DNA of 64,000 nucleotides from Tissierella sp. MB52-C2 (GCF_030931715.1 NZ_CP133261.1:2024643-2088642); one strand, 5' to 3'. Positions 1 through 10,629 are shown, counted from the stretch's first letter. Program-made: numbers and translations. Notes: generated by a model from the sequence alone, not told the origin.

Positions 1-71
1 CACTTATGTTTTTTATACTCCACATCCTGTCTTTTTTATCTAATTATAACAGATCCAATATCCTTATTCAA

Positions 72-107
72 CATATATTTATTGTAATACAATAAATATA
101 TGTTTTT
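72..107 (+). terminator. Rho-independent terminator of a gene left of the window
   Basis: A 13-bp perfect stem (72-84 with 90-102) closes a 5-nt loop and is followed by a T-run on the plus strand. It suits a plus-strand gene ending before the window. The bases before it show no gene I can support. Confidence 0.55.
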
Positions 108-114
108 ATATAAT

Positions 115-158
115 AAAAATAACCCTAAGAAACAAATTTATTTCTTAGGGTTATTTTT
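115..158 (-). terminator. Terminator of asnS
   Basis: An 18-bp perfect stem (115-132 with 141-158) starts just past the asnS stop. A/T-rich arm ends make it usable on both strands. Confidence 0.85.
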
Positions 159-159
159 C

Positions 160-1548
160 CTAAAATTCTGCTGATTTTACTGTTCTTGGGAATGGGATCA
201 CGTCTCTTATATTTGTCATTCCTGTTATATACATAACAGCTCTTTCAAATCCAAGACCATATCCTGCATGTTTAGTTCCACCAAATTTTCTTAATTCTAA
301 ATACCACCAGTAATCTTCTGGATCCATTCCATTTTCTATTATTTTTTGTTCTAGTAAATCAAGTCTTTCTTCCCTTTGAGATCCGCCTATGATTTCTCCA
401 ACACCTGGAACTAAAAGATCCATTGCTGCTACAGTTTTTCCATCCTCATTTAATCTCATATAGAAAGCTTTTATTTCCTTTGGATAATCTACTACAAATA
501 CTGGTTTTTTAAATACTTGTTCTGAAATATATCTTTCATGTTCAGTTTGTAAATCTATACCCCATTCCACTGGATATTGGAATTCTTCTCCTGATTTTTG
601 AAGTAGCTCAACAGCATCAGTATATGTTATACGACCAAAGTCCGAGTTGACTATATTTTCAAGTCTTTCAATTAATCCTTTATCAACAAAGTCATTGAAG
701 AACTCCATTTCTTCTTTAGCGTTTTCCATTACATATTTAATTATATATTTCATCATATCTTCTGCTAATTGCATATTATCGTTAATATCAGCAAAAGCAA
801 TCTCTGGTTCTATCATCCAGAATTCTGCTGCGTGTCTTGCAGTATTGGAGTTTTCTGCTCTAAATGTAGGACCAAAAGTATAAATATCTCTATAAGCATG
901 AGCAAATGCTTCTCCCTCTAATTGCCCTGATACTGTCAGGTTAGTTTCTTTTCCAAAGAAGTCCTTAGAAAAATCAATTTTTTTGTCATCTGTTAAAGGT
1001 ACATTGTTCAAATCTAAAGTTGTTAGTCTAAACATTTCTCCTGCACCTTCAGCATCTGATCCTGTAATTATTGGAGTATGAACATATACAAATCCTCTTT
1101 CCTGGAAGAATTTGTGTATTGCATAAGCAAGAATAGATCTTACTCTAAATACAGCATTAAAAGTATTTGCTCTAGGTCTTAAATGAGCTATAGTTCTCAT
1201 GTATTCAAAAGTATGCCTTTTCTTTTGCAATGGATAATCTGCTGTAGAATATCCTTCTATTTCTATTTCACTTACCTTAATTTCAAAGGGCTGTTTTGCC
1301 TCTGGAGTCGGTGTTAATACACCTTTAACCATTATTGATGAACTTAATGGCAATTTTTCTATCTCTTTAAAATTAGATAATCCTTCCTCAAATACTATTT
1401 GAATATTTTTGAAAAACGTACCATCGTTTAATTCTATAAACCCAAAGGTCTTTGAACTTCTTGATGTCCTTATCCAGCCTTCAAGTACAACTTCATTATT
1501 TAAATACTTCTCCGTCTCTTTGTAAATTTCTCTAACTGTAGTTTTCAT
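160..1548 (-). CDS. asnS: Asparaginyl-tRNA synthetase
   Basis: Charges tRNA-Asn with asparagine in the cytoplasm. It is a class IIb synthetase of about 462 aa, normal for bacterial AsnRS. An N-terminal OB-fold anticodon domain (about residues 15-100) precedes the catalytic core. Motif 2 is visible as [11 protein letters not shown] and motif 3 as [11 protein letters not shown] ending in the conserved arginine. I prefer the second in-frame ATG at 1548: the GGGAG ribosome site sits about 7 nt before it but almost touches the ATG at 1554. It is monocistronic between its terminator and a T-box leader (about 1757-2024) that should switch it on when tRNA-Asn is uncharged. Confidence 0.97.
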   Translation of the reverse strand: MKTTVREIYKETEKYLNNEVVLEGWIRTSRSSKTFGFIELNDGTFFKNIQIVFEEGLSNFKEIEKLPLSSSIMVKGVLTPTPEAKQPFEIKVSEIEIEGYSTADYPLQKKRHTFEYMRTIAHLRPRANTFNAVFRVRSILAYAIHKFFQERGFVYVHTPIITGSDAEGAGEMFRLTTLDLNNVPLTDDKKIDFSKDFFGKETNLTVSGQLEGEAFAHAYRDIYTFGPTFRAENSNTARHAAEFWMIEPEIAFADINDNMQLAEDMMKYIIKYVMENAKEEMEFFNDFVDKGLIERLENIVNSDFGRITYTDAVELLQKSGEEFQYPVEWGIDLQTEHERYISEQVFKKPVFVVDYPKEIKAFYMRLNEDGKTVAAMDLLVPGVGEIIGGSQREERLDLLEQKIIENGMDPEDYWWYLELRKFGGTKHAGYGLGFERAVMYITGMTNIRDVIPFPRTVKSAEF

Positions 1549-1659
1549 TTGCATTCTCCCTTCTATTATTATTTGATTTTTGGTGTGCTTAACCTATGTC
1601 AGCTCACAACCTTCGTTGGATTGAATTGTTTGACACGGTGACTACGCAGTTTCGAAACA

Positions 1660-1756
1660 CCAATTTATTTACTCGCTACGCTCGTATAAATTGGGTTCTC
1701 ATTGCGTTTGACCTACCATCAATTTGTTCGCTTTGCTCACAAATTGGGTTAGGTCA
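1660..1756 (-). repeat. Two related hairpins with a conserved loop in the asnS leader
   Basis: Read on the minus strand, one hairpin (1720-1746) has stem CAATTTGT/ACAAATTG around the loop GAGCAAAGCGA. The other (1661-1693) has stem CAATTTAT/ATAAATTG around a loop containing GAGCGTAGCGA. Outer arms at 1709-1715 and 1750-1756 extend the first stem. Stems differ but stay paired while the loop core is kept. They lie after the T-box terminator and before the start codon, where no extra sequence is needed. I see no coding potential here. Confidence 0.6.
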
Positions 1757-2024
1757 TAAAAAAACCTTTCATCTCTTTTTGATTATAGAGACGAAAGGTA
1801 AATTTCGCGGTACCACCCTAATTGCTAATAGCCACTTTAACACACATCTTAATGTGCTTCACATATAACGGTGTGATTCCGTCTAAGTCTACTCTCTTAA
1901 TGATTTCGATTAGAAACTCAAGGATGTTCTTCAATATAAGTTTCGTGCCTATGTCTCACTATTATAGGCTCCCTTTGACTACCTCTTATATCTACTCTTC
2001 CTATCAAGGTTTTTTCCTTACTTT
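1757..2024 (-). promoter_or_regulatory. T-box riboswitch (Asn) leader of asnS
   Basis: The conserved antiterminator T-box AGGGTGGTACCGCG reads on the minus strand at 1806-1819. It is followed by a terminator stem (1764-1776 with 1787-1799) and a U-run at 1757-1763. The specifier is most likely the AAC codon at 1926-1928, immediately before the conserved CCTTGAG-like stretch closing stem I, which matches asparagine and the gene downstream. Uncharged tRNA-Asn is expected to stabilise the antiterminator and allow read-through into asnS. Confidence 0.93.
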
Positions 2025-2030
2025 TATATA

Positions 2031-2059
2031 ATTATAGTTATTTTACTTGAAGATGTCAA
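2031..2059 (-). promoter_or_regulatory. Sigma-A promoter of asnS
   Basis: Perfect -35 TTGACA (2054-2059) and -10 TATAAT (2031-2036) on the minus strand, with a 17-bp spacer. It starts the T-box transcript around 2024. Confidence 0.85.
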
Positions 2060-2161
2060 TCAATTTAGCTAATCTTTCTTTTATTTCTTTATTATATCCA
2101 TTTTACTAAGTTTATACCATCAAAGAATTCTCTATAAAGCTGTATTTTTGAAAAATACTAT

Positions 2162-3862
2162 TTATCTTAACTTTTGGTCTTCATCTATATAATCCAACTC
2201 TTCTTTAAATATTTCTCTTGCATTTTCTATTTTTATAGGGTCTTGAGTTTTAAGTGCAGATTCAAATTTTGTAATTATATAATCTAGCTGCTTTCTAGCA
2301 TCTCCTACAGTTTCTTCATACATTCGTTCACTTCTGAATAAAAGAAGTTTATTTTTTTCCTGCTCTCTAGGAGGAATTTTCAAATAACTTATTTCTTCCA
2401 TTCGTTTCTCTATCATTTCATCAGTCATATCATTATTTTTATTTTTAATAATTTGTTTGACTTTATCTCCTGTAGAATTTACTTTAACTTCTACTTCTAG
2501 TATAGAATTAATGTCATAGGTATATGTTACATCTATACTTTCTTCACCTGCCAAAGCTGATGGTACTTCCACAAATAGCTCTCCCAAAGATATATTATTC
2601 TTTGCGAATCTACTCTCTCCTTGAAGTATATTTATTCTTATTTTACTTTGATTATCATATACTGTATATAAGGTTTGAGTTCTACTTGCAGGAATTACAG
2701 TATTTCTATCTATTATTGGACAAAAATAACCTGCTTCTATTCTATTATTTTCCCTTTCCATAACAACTTCTGTTCCTAAAGTATATGGACAAACATCTGT
2801 TAAAATTACTTCTTTTATATATTGGTTTCTTTCTTTCAAAGCAGCTTGGATTGCTGCACCTAGAGATACTGCCTCATCAGGGTCAATTGATGTATTTGGA
2901 AACCTTCCAAAAAGCTTATTTACAAATTTTCTTATAATAGGAAGCTTCGTGGAACCTCCTACAAGGATTACATCATCTATTTGAGATAATCTCAGATTTG
3001 TATCACTTAAACTTCTTTTTATGGGGTTTCTGATTTTTTCTAAAAGAGGCTCACAGGCATCTTCGTAATCATCAATATTTATTTGAAATTCAATTCGTTC
3101 ATCATTTATAATACAGTTCATAGAAGATACTTTACTATCTGAAAATCCCCTTTTGCATTTCTCTGCTTGGTCCAATATATGTGATAAAGTTTTTGAATCT
3201 AGTGATTCTATATCTAATTTATTTTTTTTAATAAATAGCTCAACTAGAATTTGAGTAAAATCTTCTCCGCCTAGATAATTGTCACCAGCAACTGCTCTGA
3301 CTTCAAGTATATTATTAAAAAGCTCTAAAATAGAAACATCAAATGTACCTCCGCCTAAATCAAATACTAAAATTTTGGCATCAGCTTTTTTTTGATACAA
3401 TCCATAAGCTATAGCTGCGGCTGTAGGCTCACTTATAATACGCTCTACTCTAAATCCAGCCATTTCTCCTGCTTTTTTAGTTGCTTTTCTCTGTTCATCG
3501 TTGAAGTATGCAGGAACGCTTATTACTGCTTCTTCTATTTTTTCACCAAGAAAATGTTCTGCATCTTCTTTTAAATATTTCAATATAAATGATGATAACT
3601 CTTCAGCATTAAATTCATTTTTCCCTAGTTTAAAAACTTTCTGACTTCCCATATCTCTTTTAAAAACCTGTGCTGTACTGTCATAGTAAATTGCACTTCT
3701 TTCTAGTGCAGTTTCACCTACATATATATTAGAATTTTCATCTATACTAACAACAGATGGTGTTATGTTTTTCCCTAAACGATTGGGAATTATTTTCGCA
3801 CCATCTTCTGTAAAATATGACACTGAACTGTTTGTTGTTCCTAAATCTATTCCTATTATCAT
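2162..3862 (-). CDS. Hsp70-family chaperone (short DnaK paralogue)
   Basis: An ATP-driven chaperone of 566 aa. The N-terminal actin-like ATPase is intact: phosphate-1 loop [11 protein letters not shown], phosphate-2 GGGTFDVSI near residue 190 and the adenosine motif VGGSTKLPI near 315. The substrate-binding part is shorter than in housekeeping DnaK (about 610-640 aa) and has no visible EEVD-like or G/M-rich tail, so it resembles a specialised HscC/DnaK-like Hsp70. It starts at ATG after GGGGAG, only 12 bp after the J-like/TPR gene, so the two are almost certainly co-transcribed partners. No grpE or dnaJ is adjacent, so it is unlikely to be the main DnaK. Its client is unknown. Confidence 0.9.
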   Translation of the reverse strand: MIIGIDLGTTNSSVSYFTEDGAKIIPNRLGKNITPSVVSIDENSNIYVGETALERSAIYYDSTAQVFKRDMGSQKVFKLGKNEFNAEELSSFILKYLKEDAEHFLGEKIEEAVISVPAYFNDEQRKATKKAGEMAGFRVERIISEPTAAAIAYGLYQKKADAKILVFDLGGGTFDVSILELFNNILEVRAVAGDNYLGGEDFTQILVELFIKKNKLDIESLDSKTLSHILDQAEKCKRGFSDSKVSSMNCIINDERIEFQINIDDYEDACEPLLEKIRNPIKRSLSDTNLRLSQIDDVILVGGSTKLPIIRKFVNKLFGRFPNTSIDPDEAVSLGAAIQAALKERNQYIKEVILTDVCPYTLGTEVVMERENNRIEAGYFCPIIDRNTVIPASRTQTLYTVYDNQSKIRINILQGESRFAKNNISLGELFVEVPSALAGEESIDVTYTYDINSILEVEVKVNSTGDKVKQIIKNKNNDMTDEMIEKRMEEISYLKIPPREQEKNKLLLFRSERMYEETVGDARKQLDYIITKFESALKTQDPIKIENAREIFKEELDYIDEDQKLR

Positions 3863-3874
3863 GCTATTCTCCCC

Positions 3875-6800
3875 TTATTTTTCAGATGCTAATCTTTTAA
3901 CTGCAATATACGCATAAAGGTACTCTGGCTCATATTCTAATACTATATTATAATACTTCAATGCTTCTTCTATATCTCCTTTGGCTTCTGCTAACATACC
4001 CATTAAAGCAAATTTTTCATAACATTTTCCATATGGACAGCCCTTACATTTTTTGTATTTATCCATTTGGGCAATATAGTGTTCAGCATTTTTAATATAG
4101 CCCATATTTATATATGCCCTTGTTATATTGTGTAGTCTAGCAGGCAAATATCCATCATCTGTAAAATATTCTTTTTCATCGCCTATATTTTTAATACAAT
4201 ACTCTATTGACTTTTTAAAATAACTCTCTTTTTTAAATCCTAAAAATTTATATACCATTCCTATATGAAAATATATAATAAATAGATTTTCATAATCTGT
4301 TTTATCTACACCTTTTAATGCTTTTTTATAATAATGCAGAGCTTTTATATATTTATTTTGATATAAATAGAATTTACCTAAATCAACGTAAGCATCGGTA
4401 TTATTTTTACCTTTACAAATTGCATCTTCATAATAATATTTTGCCTTCGATAAATCCCCTTTAAGTCTATATAAATCTCCCTTTGTACGCTTGATTTCAT
4501 TTATATCTGCATTTTCTACATTTGCCATATGTTCGCTGCATATTTTAATTCCTTCATCATATTTACCCATTACTACATATAACTCGCTCAAACTTTCATA
4601 AAAAACATCCCTATTAGGGAACCTTTCCAATCCCTTTTTTAAATATTCTTCAGCTTGATCATATTGTTCCAATATCCTATAAGTCTTTGCTATATTATTA
4701 AAGGGCAAAGGTGTTTCTTCATAGTCCATACATTCCATAGATTTGAGATAACACTCCAGAGCTTTCTCATACTCTCCTAAATTGTGATAATTAAATCCCA
4801 AATTATTGTATGGAAACGGATTTGCAGGATCTAACTCAATTGATTTTAAATAATTATCTATACCTTCTTCAGTTCTTCCAAGTCTTGAAAGGGTAAGTCC
4901 CTTTGAAAGATAGTTGTATCCCGTTTCTTTTATCTTAGTTAGTTTATCTCTATATTTTAAAGCTTCATTATAATAGTTTCTCTCTTCATCTCCCGTTGAA
5001 TATTGTGCTTTTTCCTCTAACATACTGGCAATTGCAGAGTAGGCTTCTGTACGTTCAGGATTAATATCCAGAAGTTTATTATAATATTCCATAGCTTCGT
5101 CTAAATTACGCTTCCCCTCATGAGCTGCTGCTAAACGATAAATAATTTTTTCATCATTAGGATATTCCTTATCAAGCTCTGTAAATATATTTATTGCTTC
5201 ATCATATTCTTCCAGTTCGTGATGTATATATCCTTTGTAAAATACAAATTCAATTTTTTGAGTTAGTTTAACAGCTTCATTCATAGCATTAAGTGCATCT
5301 TGAAATTCATACATAGCTACACATACATCTGCTTCCGCATATAAAATATCCAAATAAAATTCTTCTTCGTAGTCATTTTTTACATGTTCATCTTTTAAAT
5401 CCAACACTAATTTATATGCCTGTTCCTTTACCTCTACTATACTTTCAAGGGTTTGCCTTAAAGCTTTAACTTTGTACAGCCTTATCTCTTCATTATTTAT
5501 ATCATTGTCTTCAGCCCTTTTTATAATATCTAAACAATCTTCGTATTTGTCAAACAGATGGAATGTCTTTATTGCTAGAAGATATGGCATATAATATCCT
5601 GGCTCTATGTTTACAGCATTATAATAATCATCAATTACATCCTGATACCTTTCCATATTGTAATAAGCTTCCTGTCTGAATAGATATGCCGGATAATAAT
5701 CTGATGCCCTTCTAATTATTTCATCACATATATCTATACATTCTTCATTATTTTCATATCTTAAAAATGTCTGTGCTTTATAATTCATATATAGTAGTTT
5801 GTTGTTTTCATCTTTTTCATTTTGAATTGCCTTTTCTAAATAATTTAAAACTTCTTTCAAGTTTTCTTCGTTTTGTTCTTTTATGTTTGAAAGAGTTATT
5901 GCAATTGTATAATATGAATATCCAAAGTTTCTTAATCTCTTTGCTGTCTCTTCACTTCCATCATCTTCTATTTTTTCTAAATCATCTACCCAAGCTAGTA
6001 AAAGGGGATATGCTTTTTCATAATTATTGACAGATAAATATGTCCTTCCCATTAAATTGTTATATAATGGTTTGTTATCTTCAGGAATGTCCACGCCTTC
6101 TAAAAGATTTATGGTATCGTCAAATTTATGATTTTGATAAAGGCACCAGCCTAATTCTACTAATGCTTCAAAGTCATCAGGATTTTCATCGAGTTGTTCC
6201 TTATAACTTTCTATCAAATATTCATTTGCTTTCATCATTTCATTTGAAGCATTTTGGTCACCAGAAAAAACATATAACATATCAAGGAACCATTCTTTGG
6301 CTTTAAGATATTCCTTTTCTGCTAAAAAACATTTACCTAATCCTAGTTTCGCACTATAGTGATTTGGGGTTCTTTCAAGGAGCTTTTCATAATATTCTTT
6401 TGCCCTGGAGATTTCACCTATCTGGAAAGAGACCTCTCCTGCGTATAATATAACATAGTCGGAATTAGGATATTTATTTCCCAATTCTATTATAATTTCT
6501 TCCGCATATTTATTCTTTCCTAATTTTAAATAATGTCTAACAACTTCTACATCTTCATAGGGATGATAAATTACATTATTCTTCATTATTTCAATTTCTT
6601 TTTCTATACCCTCTAGCTCATTATAATCCAGCATATCTTTTACTCTAAAATAATGCCTTATATAATCATCATATTCTCCTAGTTCAGGACCTACAAATAG
6701 ATAGAAATCCAAAAAATCCTCATAAAAAATAGAATTGCATAGGAAATCTATGAAATTTTTAGGGAATTCCTCGTAAAGTTTTTCTTTATCCTCTATAATA

Positions 6801-7216
6801 TCAAATCGTTCATCTATTAATGTCCATACTTTATGGGGCAGATAGTAATTATCCATAAAAAAAGCAAGTAACCTTTCTTGAACAATCTCTACTGTATCCA
6901 AACCTATACAAATATCATCACTTAAAAGCTCTCTCCATTTATCAAGAGATATTCTGTCCGGAAAATTAAAGTATATTTCTTCCGCTTTTTTCATCCACTT
7001 TCCAATATCATCTAAGTCATCGAATTCTGTAAATGTTTTTTCTTTCTTAAGTTCTTGTATATGTATAATTGCATCTTCATATGCTTTTCTAAGTTCTTTA
7101 AATCCTTCTGGATCATCTTCTGGATTTACATTAACAAGTTTTTCTCTATATGCTGACTTAACTAAATCTTCATCCTCGGTTTTATTGATTCCTAGTATAT
7201 TCCAAAACCTTTCCAT
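3875..7216 (-). CDS. J-domain-like protein with a long TPR array
   Basis: A 1113-aa cytoplasmic protein with no signal peptide or membrane segment. Residues 1-55 fold like a J-domain (WNILGI, then a helix II/III pattern ending FKELRKAYEDA), but the catalytic HPD tripeptide is replaced by NPE at 31-33. From about residue 220 to the end it is a near-continuous tetratricopeptide array, with many units ending in the xxPxx turn after an A/Y-rich helix. Cysteines 1057, 1060 and 1065 form a small cluster that could bind metal. The gene is followed 12 bp later by an Hsp70 gene, so it probably recruits that Hsp70 to clients held by the TPRs. The 282 bp upstream (7217-7498) contain no gene. Confidence 0.82.
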   Translation of the reverse strand: MERFWNILGINKTEDEDLVKSAYREKLVNVNPEDDPEGFKELRKAYEDAIIHIQELKKEKTFTEFDDLDDIGKWMKKAEEIYFNFPDRISLDKWRELLSDDICIGLDTVEIVQERLLAFFMDNYYLPHKVWTLIDERFDIIEDKEKLYEEFPKNFIDFLCNSIFYEDFLDFYLFVGPELGEYDDYIRHYFRVKDMLDYNELEGIEKEIEIMKNNVIYHPYEDVEVVRHYLKLGKNKYAEEIIIELGNKYPNSDYVILYAGEVSFQIGEISRAKEYYEKLLERTPNHYSAKLGLGKCFLAEKEYLKAKEWFLDMLYVFSGDQNASNEMMKANEYLIESYKEQLDENPDDFEALVELGWCLYQNHKFDDTINLLEGVDIPEDNKPLYNNLMGRTYLSVNNYEKAYPLLLAWVDDLEKIEDDGSEETAKRLRNFGYSYYTIAITLSNIKEQNEENLKEVLNYLEKAIQNEKDENNKLLYMNYKAQTFLRYENNEECIDICDEIIRRASDYYPAYLFRQEAYYNMERYQDVIDDYYNAVNIEPGYYMPYLLAIKTFHLFDKYEDCLDIIKRAEDNDINNEEIRLYKVKALRQTLESIVEVKEQAYKLVLDLKDEHVKNDYEEEFYLDILYAEADVCVAMYEFQDALNAMNEAVKLTQKIEFVFYKGYIHHELEEYDEAINIFTELDKEYPNDEKIIYRLAAAHEGKRNLDEAMEYYNKLLDINPERTEAYSAIASMLEEKAQYSTGDEERNYYNEALKYRDKLTKIKETGYNYLSKGLTLSRLGRTEEGIDNYLKSIELDPANPFPYNNLGFNYHNLGEYEKALECYLKSMECMDYEETPLPFNNIAKTYRILEQYDQAEEYLKKGLERFPNRDVFYESLSELYVVMGKYDEGIKICSEHMANVENADINEIKRTKGDLYRLKGDLSKAKYYYEDAICKGKNNTDAYVDLGKFYLYQNKYIKALHYYKKALKGVDKTDYENLFIIYFHIGMVYKFLGFKKESYFKKSIEYCIKNIGDEKEYFTDDGYLPARLHNITRAYINMGYIKNAEHYIAQMDKYKKCKGCPYGKCYEKFALMGMLAEAKGDIEEALKYYNIVLEYEPEYLYAYIAVKRLASEK

Positions 7217-7435
7217 TGTTTTTTCGCCCCCTTATATAACTCTATATTTCTATTAGGTAAAATTATTCATACTAATATATATCGGATTTTTAATAGAAAA
7301 CTTTAGTTTTGCAAGAATAAAAACTTAATGGGTAGCTACATCTAATAAATATGTTTAATGGCAAGCTTAATATTCTGCTTATGAAAAGTGGAAAATTAGA
7401 AAATACCTTCAACTAATCCAAGTTTATCTATAAAC

Positions 7436-7476
7436 AAAATAAAGAAAACTAGCTTTCTACTAGTTTTCTTTATTTT
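7436..7476 (-). terminator. Terminator after the rocB-like gene
   Basis: A 17-bp perfect stem (7436-7452 with 7460-7476) with a 7-nt loop just past the stop codon. The A/T-rich arms give a U-tract on either strand. Confidence 0.85.
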
Positions 7477-7498
7477 CTTCTATATTCTAATTACTTAT

Positions 7499-9157
7499 CT
7501 AATTATTTTTCAATAAATTTATAATGGTCTTATATACTAATTGAGGTGCTATTTCGAAGGAGTATTTCTTCTCAATTCGCTCTGTGAATTTATGTGCATC
7601 TTTACCGAAAGCTCCTATATCTAATACTGGTAAATCCAACTTTTGCATATCTTCTAATGGCAAATTATATTTAGTCCCAAAACCAGGCATATTGTTTTTT
7701 AATGCTGCTATAATTTTAGGGTCCTTTGGTGCTGCTCCATAGCTTAAATCTGAAATATATGGAAAGAATTTCTTATACACCAGATTATAATCTGATTCTG
7801 TTGTATTTATAGCATCGGCTACTGCATCAAGTAGTGCTTTTTCTTTTGGCGCACTTCCTTCTACATAAATATGAGGATAATATGGAGGTGTATAATATAC
7901 TATAACAACAGGCTCCCTATCAGACCATAGTTTATGAGTCTCTTCCACTAATTTTAATGAAAATTCTCTTTGGTCTATTGACTCATCTTTTAGCATTTCC
8001 TCAGTAATTTTTCTAATTCTTTCATAAAGTTCAGTTCCCATTTCCAGCTGTACTTTTTTGTATAATTCTTCATAAGTTAGTACTCTTGCTTTCCAAGGAA
8101 GTTCTTTATATTTCCTGCCTGCCAATTTACAAAACCTTTCATATTGTGTATTTAGACTATCAATAGTTGATTGAAAAGCTTCCATGGCAGCATTTTTCAT
8201 TTTTATCAATACTTCATCTGGTGTACTGCAATGTGTTGCATAATTGAAGAATAGAGTAGAAGTTTTTGCTATCTGCACTGAATATTCCGGTTTTAAATCC
8301 CTCTGCTTTAAAGTGATTGGCGGAAGGGAAACCTCACCTTCAGCTACATCGCAGAAATCAACATTTAAATTAATTCTATTTGTAATGGAAGAGGCTATTT
8401 GATTCGGATCTATTCCTTTAAATGATTCTCCAACATGTGTCTCTTTTCCTACTATATAGAATGATGGCATTAATTTACCTACTGTACCTATATATACATA
8501 TTTATTTTCATCACCTTCAAATTCTGATGTCATATAATCAGTATCTAAGAGTGCTAAATATTCAAGTTCTTCCTGCTCTTTTATCTTAATTAATTCTGGT
8601 ATAACAGATAACATACCACCAGAGTTTCCTTCTTCATCACAAACAGCAGCATATATTAAATTACCTTCAAAATTTTCTATATCCTTTGATATATATTCCA
8701 TCAATGCTATTATAATAGCATCGCCAGTTTTCATATCAAAAATTCCTCTGCCAAATAAATATTCACCTGATTCCAAGTCACGTCTTACTTCTTCTGGTAA
8801 TGTAGATGATATTTCTTTAAATTTCTCTGTTAATTCATATGGCTTATTGGCATATTCTTTTAAACTACCATAATCAGAAATACCAACTGTATCACTATGA
8901 CCTATCATTAATACAGTCTTTTTACTATTTCCTTTCTTTCCTTTTAACATTGCCATAACAGACTTTCTACCTAGTTTATCATTTGGCATATATACAAATT
9001 TTATGTGATTAGGATTTTCCTTATAATAACTCATTTCTGAAAAAATATCATAAATTTTTTGTACAGAATCTAATTCCCCAGGTGTTTCTACTACACTTAA
9101 TTGATTTGTTAATTCCACTGCAATCTGCTCAATTCTCTCTGAAATTTGCTTATTCAT
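7499..9157 (-). CDS. rocB: RocB-like M20 family peptidase/amidohydrolase
   Basis: Of about 552 aa, it resembles RocB, the M20-type hydrolase found in arginine/ornithine utilisation loci of Bacillus, whose exact reaction is not settled. Metal-site signatures of the M20 family are visible: GHSDTV (H87), FDMKTGD for the bridging aspartate, and DEEGNSGG for the catalytic/ligand glutamates. The start at 9157 is chosen because AGGGGG lies 6 nt before it; an upstream ATG at 9193 would lack a site and abut the preceding gene. It follows the AGCS symporter gene in one sigma-54-controlled operon, which suggests hydrolysis of an imported amino-acid derivative or small peptide. The substrate is inference. 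Confidence 0.85.
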   Translation of the reverse strand: MNKQISERIEQIAVELTNQLSVVETPGELDSVQKIYDIFSEMSYYKENPNHIKFVYMPNDKLGRKSVMAMLKGKKGNSKKTVLMIGHSDTVGISDYGSLKEYANKPYELTEKFKEISSTLPEEVRRDLESGEYLFGRGIFDMKTGDAIIIALMEYISKDIENFEGNLIYAAVCDEEGNSGGMLSVIPELIKIKEQEELEYLALLDTDYMTSEFEGDENKYVYIGTVGKLMPSFYIVGKETHVGESFKGIDPNQIASSITNRINLNVDFCDVAEGEVSLPPITLKQRDLKPEYSVQIAKTSTLFFNYATHCSTPDEVLIKMKNAAMEAFQSTIDSLNTQYERFCKLAGRKYKELPWKARVLTYEELYKKVQLEMGTELYERIRKITEEMLKDESIDQREFSLKLVEETHKLWSDREPVVIVYYTPPYYPHIYVEGSAPKEKALLDAVADAINTTESDYNLVYKKFFPYISDLSYGAAPKDPKIIAALKNNMPGFGTKYNLPLEDMQKLDLPVLDIGAFGKDAHKFTERIEKKYSFEIAPQLVYKTIINLLKNN

Positions 9158-9193
9158 AATATGCCCCCTAAATATTAAATTCTCCATTCTCAA

Positions 9194-10567
9194 TTATTTA
9201 TTTTCTCTTAGCATTGGATAAAAATTAGGATTATTAAAAAAATCATCCTTCAACTCTCTAACTTGGTTTCTCATTAATACCAATCCTATCATATTAGGAA
9301 TAATAATAGAAGCCAAAAGTATATCTAAGAAACTATATAAAAATTCTATACCTCCATACGCACCTAAAAATATAGCTACTAAATAAATAAATTTCATCAC
9401 TTGAGAAAACTTTGTTCCAAATAAATATTCAGCTTGTTTTTCACCGTAGAATACAATAACTATTATAGTCGACAATACAAATAATGTAATACTTAAAGTT
9501 ACTATTCCTCCTCCAAGACTTCCACCCATCAATGACTGAAATGCTCTTGCAGGCATGCTAGCTGCTTCTGATGAAGGAATTGTCTTCCATATACCAGATG
9601 TTAGAACAATCATAGCTGTCATAGTACAAATTATTAAAGTACTAACTATAATTTCAAATATACCCCAGAATGCTTGTCGAACTGGATGGTCAGTTATTGC
9701 AGCAACATGAGCTATAGGCGCTGTACCCATACCAGCTTCGTTAGAATAAGTACCTCTGGCAATACCACGACTAATGGTTTGTGATATCATTGCACCACCA
9801 AAACCGCCCACTGCTGCCATGGGTGCAAATGCATGTTTAAATATTAATACAACAACAGATGGTAATTGAGTAATATTTACAATAGTAACGACTAATGCAC
9901 CTAATAAATAAACTCCTGCCATAAAGGGAACTAACTTTTCTGAGACCTGAACTATTCTTTGAATCCCTCCATAAACAACAATACCAACTAATGCAGCAAT
10001 AACTGCACCTGAAACCCAGTTTGGAATATTAAGAGTAGCAGCAGTTTGTACTACTGAAATAGTTTGAGTAGCCACAGATGGAATGATTTCAAGCATTAAA
10101 CAAAAAGCAAATAATTTTCCCAGCCAAGGAGCATTTAAACCTTTGTCTAAATAATATTGAGGCCCACCAACATATTCACCTAACTCATTCTTTTCCCTAT
10201 ATTTAATACCTAAAACAATTTCACTAAACTTTGACGCACTGCCTATAAAAGCGGTTAACCACATCCAGAAAACAGCCCCGGGCCCTCCAAAGGCTATTGC
10301 AACAGGTACACCAACAATATTAGCCGCACCTATAGTTGATGCCAAGGCAGCAGAAGCAGCTTGGAAAGGTGATACAGTGCCCTCACCTTTTTCAGGTTTT
10401 TCTAATATCTTGCCAAAGGTTTCTTTACAAATAAATCCAAAATACTTAAATTGAAAAAAACCTAAAGAAAAAGTTAAAATTAATCCGCCACCAAATAAAA
10501 TGACAAGCATTGGAATTCCCCAAACCCAATTGGAAATACTGACAATAAAGTTCATAAAAGTATCCAT
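9194..10567 (-). CDS. Alanine/glycine:cation symporter (AGCS) family protein
   Basis: A 457-aa integral membrane transporter of the Na+(H+)/amino-acid AGCS family. About 11 hydrophobic segments are visible, with the family signatures GAANIVGVPVAIAFGGPGAVFWMW near residue 80 (part shown) and GTYSNEAGMGTAPIAHV near 270. It starts at ATG after AAGGAGG. It is the first gene of an operon with the RocB-like hydrolase and sits directly behind a sigma-54 promoter. Members carry alanine, glycine or other small amino acids; given its neighbours, an amino acid linked to arginine/ornithine or alanine metabolism is plausible, but the substrate cannot be read from sequence. Confidence 0.93.
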   Translation of the reverse strand: MDTFMNFIVSISNWVWGIPMLVILFGGGLILTFSLGFFQFKYFGFICKETFGKILEKPEKGEGTVSPFQAASAALASTIGAANIVGVPVAIAFGGPGAVFWMWLTAFIGSASKFSEIVLGIKYREKNELGEYVGGPQYYLDKGLNAPWLGKLFAFCLMLEIIPSVATQTISVVQTAATLNIPNWVSGAVIAALVGIVVYGGIQRIVQVSEKLVPFMAGVYLLGALVVTIVNITQLPSVVVLIFKHAFAPMAAVGGFGGAMISQTISRGIARGTYSNEAGMGTAPIAHVAAITDHPVRQAFWGIFEIIVSTLIICTMTAMIVLTSGIWKTIPSSEAASMPARAFQSLMGGSLGGGIVTLSITLFVLSTIIVIVFYGEKQAEYLFGTKFSQVMKFIYLVAIFLGAYGGIEFLYSFLDILLASIIIPNMIGLVLMRNQVRELKDDFFNNPNFYPMLRENK

Positions 10568-10613
10568 GATTTTTCCTCCTTAGAATAATTTTAATTTCTA
10601 CGTCTAGTATTAT

Positions 10614-10629
10614 AGCAAATCTTATGCCA
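10614..10629 (-). promoter_or_regulatory. Sigma-54 promoter of the AGCS-rocB operon
   Basis: On the minus strand TGGCAT-AAGAT-TTGCT matches the -24/-12 consensus with correct spacing of the GG and GC doublets. It lies about 50 bp before the AGCS start codon. Confidence 0.88.

Noticed and set aside
1596-2031. Plus-strand frames across the asnS leader
   Set aside because: They run antisense to the T-box RNA and its hairpins, and no ribosome sites are present.
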